NCBI GenBank assembly: GCA_015058875.1
Contig: SVBN01000005.1
Span: 1-64,000 of the forward strand
Direction of reading: 5' to 3'
Length of the DNA stretch: 64,000 bases
Source of the DNA: Erysipelotrichaceae bacterium
GTDB taxonomy: Bacteria > Bacillota_I > Bacilli_A > Erysipelotrichales > Erysipelotrichaceae
Position numbers and translations under genes: made by a program. The notes beneath the pieces were generated by a model. It did no database searches. It was not told the DNA's origin and saw only the letters and a list, made by a program, of their open reading frames with translations. Shown piece after piece: positions 45,112 through 55,001 of the stretch (its first letter is position 1; each line of letters opens with the position of its first letter).

Positions 45112-46563
45112 TCAGTCAGGCCAGTTGCAGATCTGATAATAGAGTTCTTCATAGATGCCTGCAGACTTGTTCCAGGAAACATCTGTAGTCATCGCACTCT
45201 TGATCAGGCCCTTCCATCCCGGCTTATTGTTGTAATACTGCTCAACAGCATAGCGGAGTGTATAAACCATATCATCCGCATTCGCTGCCCAGAAGCTGAA
45301 TCCGTTGCCTTCGCCCGTATACTGGTTGAATGGCTGAACGGTATCCTTCAGACCGCCGGTTTCACGGACAAGCGGCAGTGTGCCGTAATGCATCGCATTC
45401 AGCTGTCCGATTCCGCACGGTTCATACAGGGAAGGCATCAGGAAGATGTCGGCACCGGCATAGATGCGGTGTGCCAGATCCTCGTTGTATCCGCAGTAGA
45501 ATACAGCCTTGCCCTTGTATTCATTTTCCATCCACTTGAATGCATTCTCGGCATTGGTTTCACCTGTGCCGAGCACGGCAAACTGAACATCCATTCCCAT
45601 GATTTCATGGAGACGGTCGGTAATCAGATAAATGCCCTTCTGGTTTGTCAGTCTGGATACCAGTCCGATCAGCGGTACATCGTCTCTGACTTCAAGTCCG
45701 AGTTCTTCCTGCAGCGCATTCTTGTTTGCCTTCTTGCCGGAAACATAGCTTCTCAGATCATAGTTCTTGGCAAGATGCGGATCGGTCTTCGGATCCCATG
45801 TCACGGTATCGATACCGTTGACGATGCCCCAGAGATCGTCTCTTCTATAGCGCAGAATGGAATCCATTCTCTCGCCGAAGGACTCTGTCAGGATTTCATT
45901 TGCATATGTCGGAGATACGGTTGTAATCTTGTCGGCATATACGATACCGGCTTTCATGAAGCTGATGCCGGAATCAAACTTGATGGATCCGTTGTCAAAA
46001 TAGTAGTAATCCAGTCCCAGGCATGTCGGCAGCATATCCACACCGAAGTTGCCCTGGAAGGCAAGGTTATGGATTGTGTATACATGCTTGATCTGCTGGT
46101 ATCTCTGATCATCCGCATAGCATGCATGGCACATCAGCGGAATCATGCCTGTCTGCCAGTCATTGCTGTGGATGATATTCGGCCACCAGTTGATGAAATA
46201 GATCATATCCAGAACAGCTCTCTGGAAGAACGCGAAGCGCTCGCCGTCATCCTCGTATCCGTAGAGGCCTTCTCTTTCGAAATAGCCCTGGTGTTCAATG
46301 AAGTAATATACAACACCGTCCACAACTGCGGAATAGTATGTAGCCGGCTGATCAATCCATCCCGAATGGACCTGAATCGTTCCGAGACGTGTCAGCTTGT
46401 CATAATGCTTTTCAATGATTTTGCTGTAAAGCGGAAGAACAACACGCACATCATGGCCGCGCTGAGCCAGTGCCTTCGGCAGACTGCCGATGACATCCGC
46501 CAGGCCGCCTGTCTTAACGAATGGCAGACCTTCTCCCGCAGCAAACAGAATGGATCTTGTCAT
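45112..46563 (-). CDS. glgA: Glycogen synthase (ADP-glucose)
   Basis: SILFAAGEGLPFVKTGGLADVIGSLPKALAQRGHDVRVVLP...PSLYEPCGIGQLNAMHYGTLP. Confidence 0.97.
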   Translation of the reverse strand: MTRSILFAAGEGLPFVKTGGLADVIGSLPKALAQRGHDVRVVLPLYSKIIEKHYDKLTRLGTIQVHSGWIDQPATYYSAVVDGVVYYFIEHQGYFEREGLYGYEDDGERFAFFQRAVLDMIYFINWWPNIIHSNDWQTGMIPLMCHACYADDQRYQQIKHVYTIHNLAFQGNFGVDMLPTCLGLDYYYFDNGSIKFDSGISFMKAGIVYADKITTVSPTYANEILTESFGERMDSILRYRRDDLWGIVNGIDTVTWDPKTDPHLAKNYDLRSYVSGKKANKNALQEELGLEVRDDVPLIGLVSRLTNQKGIYLITDRLHEIMGMDVQFAVLGTGETNAENAFKWMENEYKGKAVFYCGYNEDLAHRIYAGADIFLMPSLYEPCGIGQLNAMHYGTLPLVRETGGLKDTVQPFNQYTGEGNGFSFWAANADDMVYTLRYAVEQYYNNKPGWKGLIKSAMTTDVSWNKSAGIYEELYYQICNWPD

Positions 46564-46579
46564 AGTGTCATCCCCCTCT

Positions 46580-47692
46580 TCAGATGCGGTCTCTGCGCTT
46601 TACATAAACCGGCTCTTTGTCTGTTCCTTCAAGCTTCTTGACATGATGCACGATGGCATACTTGTCAACGATTACATGGTCGAGCTTGGCTCTTTCTCCG
46701 ATATATGCACCCGGCAGGATAATGGAATCCTTTACTTCCGCACCCTTGCGGATTGTGACATTGCGGCTGACGATGGAGCCTTCCACCTTGCCTTCAATGA
46801 CGCATCCGTTCGCAATCAGGGAATCCGTCACTTCGGCAGTTCCTGTATAGCGTGTCGGGCAGGAGTCATTTGTCTGGGTGTAAATCGGCCATGACGGCTT
46901 GACCAGTGATACGGACTCGTCATGATCGCGGAGTTCCATGCTTGTACGATAATACTCAGGCAATGAGTTCAGGCAGGAAACATAACCCTTGACACCGTAT
47001 CCGCGGATGTCAAGTTCGCCTGCGGACTCGGCCAGAACATCTTTGAACCAGTACAGGGAAGATGTTCTTGCGGCTTTTTCAACCAGTTCGACGAACAGTT
47101 TCTTTGTCATGACATAGCACTCCAGGGAAACGTTTCTGTTCTTGTAGTTGCCGCGGTTCTTGGCAAATTCCGTAACCTTCTTTTCCTTATCAAGCATCAG
47201 CACATCGCAGCCCAGGAATCTTTCCTTGGCTTCGTTTGTGGATGTGTACAGCACTGTAACATCTGCTTTGGAGTCAATGTGTGACTGCAGAACAGGGTTG
47301 AAATCAAGAGAGTATACAAAGTAGCTCGGTGCTACGATGACATACGGATTTGTATCCTCTTCAATGTACTGCATGTTCAGGATGAAGTTTGCAATGTCAT
47401 TGTTGTATACCGGTGAGGAGAAGCTCTTTTCTCCGAAGAGAATACGGAGCTGTCCGCGCTTGGAGTTGATATTGTAATGTGTTCCGTCGCCCAGATGGTC
47501 GAACAGATTACGCGGTTTTTCCTTGCAGTATACATGAACGTTGCTGATGCCGGAATTGGTCATGTTGCTGAGAATAAAGTCAATGACGCGGTAGCGTCCG
47601 AGGAAGGCGATAGCCGGTACCGGTCTGAATTCGCCGAGACCTTCGATATGGGCGTTATCGTCTTCAAAATTGATAATTCCTAATGCGCGCAT
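46580..47692 (-). CDS. glgD: Glucose-1-phosphate adenylyltransferase subunit GlgD
   Basis: MRALGIINFEDDNAHIEGLGEFRPVPAIAFLGRYRVIDFILSNMTNSGISNVHVY; lies between glgC and glgA. Confidence 0.94.
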   Translation of the reverse strand: MRALGIINFEDDNAHIEGLGEFRPVPAIAFLGRYRVIDFILSNMTNSGISNVHVYCKEKPRNLFDHLGDGTHYNINSKRGQLRILFGEKSFSSPVYNNDIANFILNMQYIEEDTNPYVIVAPSYFVYSLDFNPVLQSHIDSKADVTVLYTSTNEAKERFLGCDVLMLDKEKKVTEFAKNRGNYKNRNVSLECYVMTKKLFVELVEKAARTSSLYWFKDVLAESAGELDIRGYGVKGYVSCLNSLPEYYRTSMELRDHDESVSLVKPSWPIYTQTNDSCPTRYTGTAEVTDSLIANGCVIEGKVEGSIVSRNVTIRKGAEVKDSIILPGAYIGERAKLDHVIVDKYAIVHHVKKLEGTDKEPVYVKRRDRI

Positions 47693-47702
47693 GATATTCC
47701 TC

Positions 47703-48833
47703 CTACTCCATGTTCTTCGCAATGAGCTCGATGTGTTCGCTCTCTGCGTCACCGAGTACAGCACCCGGAGCTACAACAACATCATCAGCGACGATGCAGC
47801 GTGTAACTTTTGCGCCTTCACCGATTTTTGCACCAGGCATGATAACGGAATCGATTACCTTTGCACGTTCTTCGATTGTGCAGTTTGTGCCGAGTACAGA
47901 ATTCTTTACTTCACCCAGGATTACGCTTCCCTGTGTGACATAGCTGTTTTCAACATGTGCATCTGCACCGATGTACTGCGGGAGCGCATTGACATCTTCG
48001 GTATAGATCTTCCAGGTCTGATCGCCGAGATCAAGCTCGGAATCCGCATTCAGCAGATCCATATTTGCTTCCCAGAGGGAGTCGATGGTTCCTACATCCT
48101 TCCAATAGCCCTTGAAGCGCCATGCCACCAGTGTACGCTTGTCATTCAGATAAGCAGGGATGATGTCCTTGCCGAAGTCATGATCGGAATTTTCCTTCTT
48201 GAGGTCGGCCATCAGATACTTTCTGAGTGTCTTGTAAGTGAAGATGTAAATACCCATGGATGCCAGATTGCTCTTCGGCTCTTTCGGCTTTTCTTCGAAT
48301 TCAACGATTGTATCGTTTTCATCGCAGTTCATGATGCCGAAACGGGAAGCTTCCTTCAGAGGAACTTCAAGAACGGCAATCGTCGCATCCGCTTTTCTTT
48401 CCTTATGGTAAGCCAGCATCTTGTCATAATTCATCTTGTAGATGTGGTCGCCGGAAAGAATCAGAATGTATTCCGGATCTACGCTGTCCAGAAAATCGAT
48501 GTTCTGTGTGATTGCGTCAGCTGTTCCCAGATATACCTGGAAGTTCTGCTGGTCGCGCTCACGAGGTGTCAGAACGAAAACACCGCCGTCGTTTGTGTCT
48601 AATCCCCAGTTATGGTCTTTTGCAACATAAGAGTTCAGCAGAATAGACTCATACTGAGTCAGCACACCTACCGTGCTGATGCCGGAATTAGCACAATTGC
48701 TGAGAGGGAAATCGATGATACGATACTTTCCTCCAAAATGTACCGCTGGTTTTGCCACCTTCTTGGTCAGTTCAAAAAGACGTGTGCCTCTTCCTCCTGC
48801 AAGAATCATGGCCACCATACTGTTTGCTCGCAT
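47703..48833 (-). CDS. glgC: Glucose-1-phosphate adenylyltransferase GlgC
   Basis: [52 protein letters not shown]. Confidence 0.97.
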   Translation of the reverse strand: MRANSMVAMILAGGRGTRLFELTKKVAKPAVHFGGKYRIIDFPLSNCANSGISTVGVLTQYESILLNSYVAKDHNWGLDTNDGGVFVLTPRERDQQNFQVYLGTADAITQNIDFLDSVDPEYILILSGDHIYKMNYDKMLAYHKERKADATIAVLEVPLKEASRFGIMNCDENDTIVEFEEKPKEPKSNLASMGIYIFTYKTLRKYLMADLKKENSDHDFGKDIIPAYLNDKRTLVAWRFKGYWKDVGTIDSLWEANMDLLNADSELDLGDQTWKIYTEDVNALPQYIGADAHVENSYVTQGSVILGEVKNSVLGTNCTIEERAKVIDSVIMPGAKIGEGAKVTRCIVADDVVVAPGAVLGDAESEHIELIAKNME

Positions 48834-48853
48834 AATTACCTCCTGCACAAACA

Positions 48854-48867
48854 TGTTACCGCTTTCA
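48854..48867. promoter_or_regulatory. Putative catabolite-responsive element (cre) at the glgC promoter
   Basis: TGTTACCGCTTTCA matches consensus TGWNANCGNTNNCA at all defined positions, immediately downstream of a TATAAT -10. Confidence 0.6.
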
Positions 48868-48925
48868 TTATAATACCATGAAGAATCTGTTTGTGAGAGT
48901 TTCTGTTCATTTTTCACGAAAATGA

Positions 48926-48958
48926 AAAAAAACAGAACCGCCATGCATGCAGTTCTGC
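48926..48958 (-). terminator. Terminator of folC
   Basis: Minus strand CAGAACTGCATGCATGGCGGTTCTGTTTTTTTT. Confidence 0.8.
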
Positions 48959-48968
48959 ATTAAAACTG

Positions 48969-50180
48969 TTAAGGTCTGCTGACAAATGTGCCGCGTACCG
49001 TACTGACAAAATACAGCGATCCGGTAATCACAACCGTCCCGTTTTTTCCTGCGGATTCCTCCGCCGCTTCTATCGCTTCGTGCCAGTTCGCGATGACTCT
49101 GCCGTGTCCTCCGGAAAGCTCCTTCGCATTATCCGCACGGTACATTTCAAACTCCGTGACGATCAGCTCATCGCACGCTTCTTCCAGCATCGCGGCCATT
49201 TCCGTCCCCTGTTTGTCGCGCAGTGCGCTGAACACGCAGATCAGCGGACGGGGCAGATGCTGCATGGAGCGGATCAGGGCAGCCACGCCGTGCGGATTAT
49301 GCGCACCGTCCAGTATCACCCTGGGGGAATAGCTCACCGTTTCAAACCTTCCGGTCCAGCTGCTGGAGTACAGTGCTTTCCGCACTGCTTCCGAATGAAT
49401 ATCAAGTCCGATCTCCTCCGCGGCGCGCAGTGCCAGCGCGGCATTTTCCACCTGGTACACCGCATCCGTGCAGAGCTCATACGCCTCATTCCGGTAGATC
49501 AGCCTGCGCACGCCGCCGTCGCGGTATCCGGGCAGCCTCAGCAGCTGCGCGTGCTTCCGTGCAGCTTCGGCTTCAATGACCGACATGGCTTCCTCCGGCA
49601 CATTTCCCGCCAGGATTTTCCCGTTTTCCGGAATGATGCCCGCCTTATGCCAGGCAATCTTTCCGAGGGTATCCCCGAGACGGTCCATGTGGTCAAAGCC
49701 GATCGTCGTAATTACCGCCAGCACCGTTCTTTCAAGAACATTTGTACTGTCATATCTGCCGCCGAGTCCGCATTCAATCACCGCAATATCAATCTTTTCA
49801 TCCCTGTACCAGGAAAGCGCAATCAGCACATCCGTTTCAAACATCGTCATGTTTTCCCGGACAATCAGATCATAGTATTCATTCACATAGCGCAGGAATG
49901 TATCCTCCGGGATCCATTCTCCGTCAATACGGATCCGGTCGCGGTGGTTTACCATATGCGGTGAAGTGAACATGCCGGTTTTCTTTCCGGAAGCCCTCAG
50001 CATATCGCTGAGATAATTCACAAAGGAACCCTTTCCGTTTGTACCTGCGGCGTGGACACAGTCATAGTATTTCTGCGGATTGCCCGCTTCCGCAAGAATC
50101 CGTTTCATTCCTTCGGGATCATGGGCATGGCCTCTGCGGCTCATCACCCATTCCATGGCTTCATTGATTTCAGTGAACAT
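48969..50180 (-). CDS. folC: Folylpolyglutamate synthase / dihydrofolate synthase
   Basis: VHAAGTNGKGSFVNYLSDML...GMFTSPHMVNHRDRIRID...VILDGAHNPHGV. Confidence 0.96.
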   Translation of the reverse strand: MFTEINEAMEWVMSRRGHAHDPEGMKRILAEAGNPQKYYDCVHAAGTNGKGSFVNYLSDMLRASGKKTGMFTSPHMVNHRDRIRIDGEWIPEDTFLRYVNEYYDLIVRENMTMFETDVLIALSWYRDEKIDIAVIECGLGGRYDSTNVLERTVLAVITTIGFDHMDRLGDTLGKIAWHKAGIIPENGKILAGNVPEEAMSVIEAEAARKHAQLLRLPGYRDGGVRRLIYRNEAYELCTDAVYQVENAALALRAAEEIGLDIHSEAVRKALYSSSWTGRFETVSYSPRVILDGAHNPHGVAALIRSMQHLPRPLICVFSALRDKQGTEMAAMLEEACDELIVTEFEMYRADNAKELSGGHGRVIANWHEAIEAAEESAGKNGTVVITGSLYFVSTVRGTFVSRP

Positions 50181-50847
50181 AAAGATCCGGTATCTGCCAG
50201 TTTACGGCAGCCCTCCCATGAGCTACGAGAAACTGATTTGCCTGCGAAAAATGCCGGCAGCCGAAAAAGCCGTTATACGCAGACAGCGGCGAGGGATGTG
50301 CCGCCTCCAGCACCAGATGTCTGCTGCGGTCAATCATCGGCGCCTTCATTCTTGCCGGTCTGCCCCACAGCAGAAAGACTACAGGCTCTTCTTTTTCATT
50401 GATCTTTGCGATCGCATGATCGGTAAATGTCTCCCAGCCGTGATTTGCGTGGGAGAGCGGTTTTGACGCCTCTACGGTCAGAACGGTATTGAGCAGAAAG
50501 ACGCCCTGCTGCGCCCACGGCATCAGATATCCGTTGTCGGGGATGCGGCAGCCGAGGTCATCATGCAGTTCTTTGAAAATATTCTGCAGGCTGGGCGGTA
50601 TCCGGATGCCCGGATTTACCGAAAAGCACATGCCGTGCGCCTGATGGGGCTGATGGTACGGATCCTGTCCGAGAATGACGACGCGGATATCGGGAAGATC
50701 CGCGGTTTCAAACGCGCTGAATACCTGGACCTTCGGCGGATAGATGGTCTTATGCTCATACTCCTCATGAATAAATGCTGCGAGCTGAGTGAAATACGGC
50801 TGTGAAAATTCGTTCTGCAGCCACGGATACCAGACGTTATGCTTCAT
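50170..50847 (-). CDS. ung: Uracil-DNA glycosylase
   Basis: VVILGQDPYHQPHQAHGMCFSV...HPSPLSAYNGFFGCRHFSQAN. Confidence 0.97.
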   Translation of the reverse strand: MKHNVWYPWLQNEFSQPYFTQLAAFIHEEYEHKTIYPPKVQVFSAFETADLPDIRVVILGQDPYHQPHQAHGMCFSVNPGIRIPPSLQNIFKELHDDLGCRIPDNGYLMPWAQQGVFLLNTVLTVEASKPLSHANHGWETFTDHAIAKINEKEEPVVFLLWGRPARMKAPMIDRSRHLVLEAAHPSPLSAYNGFFGCRHFSQANQFLVAHGRAAVNWQIPDLYVH

Positions 50848-50852
50848 ATGCT

Positions 50853-52718
50853 TCAGTTCCCGAAGATCTTCTTCTTTTTCGCCCGGCGCATCAGGAACCA
50901 GACAAGTACGGCCGCAATCAGAAGACCGCCGGCAATCATATATCCCTTCATCGTATTCTGACGCATTTCACCTTCATGCGGATCGGGAATATCCCCTCCG
51001 TCGATCAGGCCTTCGGCACCGGATCCCTTAATCCAGTCATTCAGATCAGCCTCTACCATTTCAAATTCGCGGTCTCCGTATTCCAGAAGCACGCGGTTGA
51101 ATTCCGCTTCATCGAAATCATCGCCGAGGGTCGCTTCCGCCCGTGTCCTGAGATCAATGAACTGGGCAAGTCCGCATCCGTAATTCAGCAGCCTGCCGGG
51201 CATGCTGACGGCTTCATCATAAAGATCCTGCGAAATATCCGTGTTCAGATACATTGCCTCAACAGCGGTATTGACGTCTTCAATTGTCCATCCCAGACCG
51301 TTGACCCCGAGGTCAATCACGCACGGAGCCACATATCCGATGACGGTCATAATCCTGTTGTATTCCGAAGCACTGCGTGACATCCCGCTGTATTTCAGCT
51401 GATTTGTCTCGGCATACATCGCCCATCCTTCCGTATAGCCGCCGTGGCTGATTACGCTGCGGATCGGATTGGGATGAGTGTTCAGGAACCATGTGATCTG
51501 ATACTGATGTCCCGGAAATCCTTCATGGGAAAGTGTCATGAACAGTTCGGTGGAATCGCCGACAGCGCTTCCGTTCACCCGGATGACATTGTTCTCCGGA
51601 GTATCCACACACGGTGTCAGATAATAGGCGACGATATTCGGATTGGTAATGGATGGATCCAGATAGGAAACCCGGTATTCTTTATTGGCCCCTTCCGGAT
51701 ATTCCGAAAGGTGTTCCGTAAGATAGTCCAGAACCTCTTCCGCCTCATCCATGTTTACCGTTTCTTCCGTTTCCTCAATATTGCCGTAAACCATATCGAA
51801 GATCGCATTGACAACCGTATTCTGACAGAGTTCTATCAGTTCTTCGATCGATTTGGATGTACTTGCCTCGCGGCGTACGAACATGCGGTAGTAATCTTCG
51901 CCGTCCGGATATTGGGCAAGTCCTCCGGACACGGAACGGGATCCTCTCAGTTTCTCCAGTTCTTCGGATACCTTCTGATATGCAGGAATGTAGCTTTCCC
52001 GGATCAGTTTCTCATTTCTTTCGCAGTATTCCTTTTTCTCGGCGTCACTCAGAAAACTCAGACTTTCGATATCTTCATTGAAATCCACAATCAGCGGATT
52101 TGCCTCAGTCTCCTCGACAAACTTCTGTATGCCGTCCCGGACATCATCGAGGGCGCTGTCCGCCAGGAAATGACCGCGCGAAGCCTGGTCCCTGGTCACT
52201 TCGAGTGCCTTATCCATATAATCCGGAACCTCTTCCACCATCGTCAGATAGTCTTCCACATCCTGCTTTGAATAAAAGACATATTCCGTGAAATTTGTAA
52301 TCAGTGCATCAGTCAGGCCGTTGACCGCGTCAAACAGCATGTCATAGTCATTGTATTTGCAGGATTCCAGATCCAGCATCAGATCCGTCTCCAGAATGTC
52401 ATAGTCATGCTGCTGGGAAGCGCTTAATGTACTGCGGTCAAATTCATGGAGACGGTCAAGATATTCCTGCGTTTCCGTACCGTCATCAAACTCGATCTCT
52501 CCGAGTGTCGCTTCCGGCCGTTGAATGCCGAAAGACTCATAATCCCGGACGGTATAATGCATGGAAAGATAATCTGTTTCCATGATTTCGGCAAACAGAT
52601 CATTCAGAAACTCATCAAATTCCGGATTTCCTTCCTCCTCTGCCCTTACGGTGATCTGAGGAATGCACAGAACAGCCGACAGGAAAAGCACTGTCATTTT
52701 ATATAGTAGGTTTCTCAT
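50853..52718 (-). CDS. DUF885 family protein (HExxGH metallopeptidase-like) with signal peptide and C-terminal TM anchor
   Basis: SHEGFPGHQYQITWF motif; N-terminal signal peptide; C-terminal MKGYMIAGGLLIAAVLVWFLMRRAKKKK. Confidence 0.88.
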   Translation of the reverse strand: MRNLLYKMTVLFLSAVLCIPQITVRAEEEGNPEFDEFLNDLFAEIMETDYLSMHYTVRDYESFGIQRPEATLGEIEFDDGTETQEYLDRLHEFDRSTLSASQQHDYDILETDLMLDLESCKYNDYDMLFDAVNGLTDALITNFTEYVFYSKQDVEDYLTMVEEVPDYMDKALEVTRDQASRGHFLADSALDDVRDGIQKFVEETEANPLIVDFNEDIESLSFLSDAEKKEYCERNEKLIRESYIPAYQKVSEELEKLRGSRSVSGGLAQYPDGEDYYRMFVRREASTSKSIEELIELCQNTVVNAIFDMVYGNIEETEETVNMDEAEEVLDYLTEHLSEYPEGANKEYRVSYLDPSITNPNIVAYYLTPCVDTPENNVIRVNGSAVGDSTELFMTLSHEGFPGHQYQITWFLNTHPNPIRSVISHGGYTEGWAMYAETNQLKYSGMSRSASEYNRIMTVIGYVAPCVIDLGVNGLGWTIEDVNTAVEAMYLNTDISQDLYDEAVSMPGRLLNYGCGLAQFIDLRTRAEATLGDDFDEAEFNRVLLEYGDREFEMVEADLNDWIKGSGAEGLIDGGDIPDPHEGEMRQNTMKGYMIAGGLLIAAVLVWFLMRRAKKKKIFGN

Positions 52719-52763
52719 TCAGGGTGCCTCCGTAATACGTTTTCAATGATAACAGAAATCACA

Positions 52764-52787
52764 CAAAAAGCGGAGAGACTCCGCTTC
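52764..52787 (-). terminator. Terminator of pulA
   Basis: Minus strand AAGCGGAG-TCT-CTCCGCTTTTTG. Confidence 0.72.
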
Positions 52788-52792
52788 TGCTT

Positions 52793-54922
52793 TCAGATCA
52801 GTTCAGCCGCAATTACGCTGCATGCCTCGAGATGTATTTCCTTGCCTGCCTCGGTATGCGCGCCGCCGTTTTCATCGAATATTACCCGGTAGTCGTCTTC
52901 ATACCGGTATGTCCAGGACTGCATGGAAGGATTCATCAGAACCCTGATGCCTCTTGTTCCGCGCTTTTCATCCGGATACAGAATATCGTACTGCAGTATG
53001 CCGCCTTCCAGGACATTCAGCCGGACATACTTCTTCACGTCTTCCCCGGTTGTCAGACGGAAAGCGGGATGCGTCATTCTTGTGCGGATAGCCGCCCTGG
53101 TATATTCCACTACATCATAATTGAAGATCATCCGCTCCCAGTTCATGCCGTTGATTGCATCTCCGGCATTGTAGGAGTTGGAATTATCCTGCTTTGTTCC
53201 GCAGAATTCCATACCTGCGTGAATGAACGGAACACCCTGGGCAAACATCATTGCCGCAATCATCATTTTCTGACGCTTTTTTCTGACTTCTCTCGGTTCC
53301 TCGCTGCAGCAGGAACGCATTTTATCCCAGGCAGTCGCATTATCATGCGTTTCAATTGCATTGATGCTCTGGGTCGGATTGTCAAAGCGCATGAAATAAG
53401 GTGATCCGAGCGTATTCCCGGTCATAGCTCCGCAGGCCTCATGAGCCATACCCAGATTCCCGGTCAGATATCCTCTGGCATTTTTCTGATAATCGCTGGT
53501 GCTTCCTTTCAGAACATCGCGGAACGTATCATTGAAGTGACCGATTTCCGGCATCAGATGCTGGTTGAAAATCTTCGCCTTCTTCTCATCCGCCAGCGCT
53601 GTAGGCATATCCCATCCTTCGCCGTATACAATTGCGTCCTTGCGGATCTTCTGGACTTCCCGGCGGATTTCATTCATTGTATCCACATCAAGAATGCCCA
53701 TCAGATCAAAGCGGAATCCGTCGACGCAGTAGGCTGTCATCAGGAACCTGACGGCATAGAGCAGAAGACTGCGCATCATCGGTTTCAGAGAATTCACATC
53801 ATTTCCGCAGAATGAACCGTTGGACAGTCCCCCCGATTCATTGAAGCGGAAGTAGTAATAAGGAACGGTTTTCTCCAGTGCCGATGCGGCGATGTCATAG
53901 ACGTGGTTGTATTCAAGGTCCAGCGTCACCCGGAGCCCCTGGGAATGAAGCGCGGTTACCAGCTTCCTCATTTCCAGCATTCTTGCGTAAGGATCATTCG
54001 GGCTGCTGGAATAGGAGCCTTCCAGAGCAATAAACTGAGCGGCGTCATAACCCCAGTTATAATTCCATTCGGGATGGTTTTCGTCCACTGTCGCAAAATC
54101 AACGACCGGCTGAAGCTGGATGTGGGTCACACCGAGCCTGCACAGATAATCAAAACCTGTCGCTCTGCCGTTCAGCTGTGTTCCCTGTTCAATAAAAGCG
54201 GTATATGTACCGTGGTATCTGTGCCCTTCATCCACGCGGCTGCTGGTCAGATCACGTACATTCACTTCATAAATCACCGCATCCGCCGCACTTTTCAGAA
54301 GCGGTGTCACGGGCTTGTCCTGAATTGCCCGGAGTGCCGTCATATCAATGACAGCACTTTCCATGCTGTTGGCATTTGAGCTCAGTCCGTACGGATCCAG
54401 AGATTCCACGGTTTCACCGTTTCTGGTCACCAGATAGACATAGGTGGCACGCTTCAGATCTCCTGCCCACTTTGCCCGCCATACGCCTTCCTTGGAACGG
54501 CGCATGCTCAGGATGTTTGTCTTGCGGTCATGACGGATCCGCACCATCACCTGTACTGCCGTCGGCGCCCAGAGTGCAAATGTCGTATAGGTCGGATGAT
54601 AGATGGCACCGAGGTCTTTGCCCTCATAGGAGAAAAGTCTGTCAAACTGAGGCTTCTGAACAATATAGCGGTACTGTATCTCACATCTTCTGCCATGCGA
54701 TTCATAAATATAATACCGGATGCCGAAGCCCATATCCGAAGGTACTGTCAGTTCATAGATAATGGCATCCTGGCGCTCTTCCACACTTCTGACTACACAT
54801 TCCCACGAATCGCCCTGTTCATTCGTCAGATGGAAAGAATCAGTTTTTCCACCGAAAAAATTCCGTGAAATATGAACTGTCACTTTTCCGAAGTCATCCA
54901 TAAAAGCGTTCATTACTGTCAT
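52793..54922 (-). CDS. pulA: Type I pullulanase
   Basis: YNWGYDAAQFIALEGSYSS...GFRFDLMGILDVDTMNEIRRE...VYGEGWDMPTAL...IETHDNATAWDKM. Confidence 0.95.
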   Translation of the reverse strand: MTVMNAFMDDFGKVTVHISRNFFGGKTDSFHLTNEQGDSWECVVRSVEERQDAIIYELTVPSDMGFGIRYYIYESHGRRCEIQYRYIVQKPQFDRLFSYEGKDLGAIYHPTYTTFALWAPTAVQVMVRIRHDRKTNILSMRRSKEGVWRAKWAGDLKRATYVYLVTRNGETVESLDPYGLSSNANSMESAVIDMTALRAIQDKPVTPLLKSAADAVIYEVNVRDLTSSRVDEGHRYHGTYTAFIEQGTQLNGRATGFDYLCRLGVTHIQLQPVVDFATVDENHPEWNYNWGYDAAQFIALEGSYSSSPNDPYARMLEMRKLVTALHSQGLRVTLDLEYNHVYDIAASALEKTVPYYYFRFNESGGLSNGSFCGNDVNSLKPMMRSLLLYAVRFLMTAYCVDGFRFDLMGILDVDTMNEIRREVQKIRKDAIVYGEGWDMPTALADEKKAKIFNQHLMPEIGHFNDTFRDVLKGSTSDYQKNARGYLTGNLGMAHEACGAMTGNTLGSPYFMRFDNPTQSINAIETHDNATAWDKMRSCCSEEPREVRKKRQKMMIAAMMFAQGVPFIHAGMEFCGTKQDNSNSYNAGDAINGMNWERMIFNYDVVEYTRAAIRTRMTHPAFRLTTGEDVKKYVRLNVLEGGILQYDILYPDEKRGTRGIRVLMNPSMQSWTYRYEDDYRVIFDENGGAHTEAGKEIHLEACSVIAAELI

Positions 54923-55001
54923 GCGTTTTCTCCTGCAGCTGTCGGGAAGAGCCAATCGTAAGTATATGATGATTAGGGCTGTTTAGCAAATCGTTTCCGT
55001 G

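Noticed and set aside
45001-46641. 546-aa plus-strand ORF opposite glgA
   Set aside because: Antisense to well-supported glgA; no protein motifs recognised.
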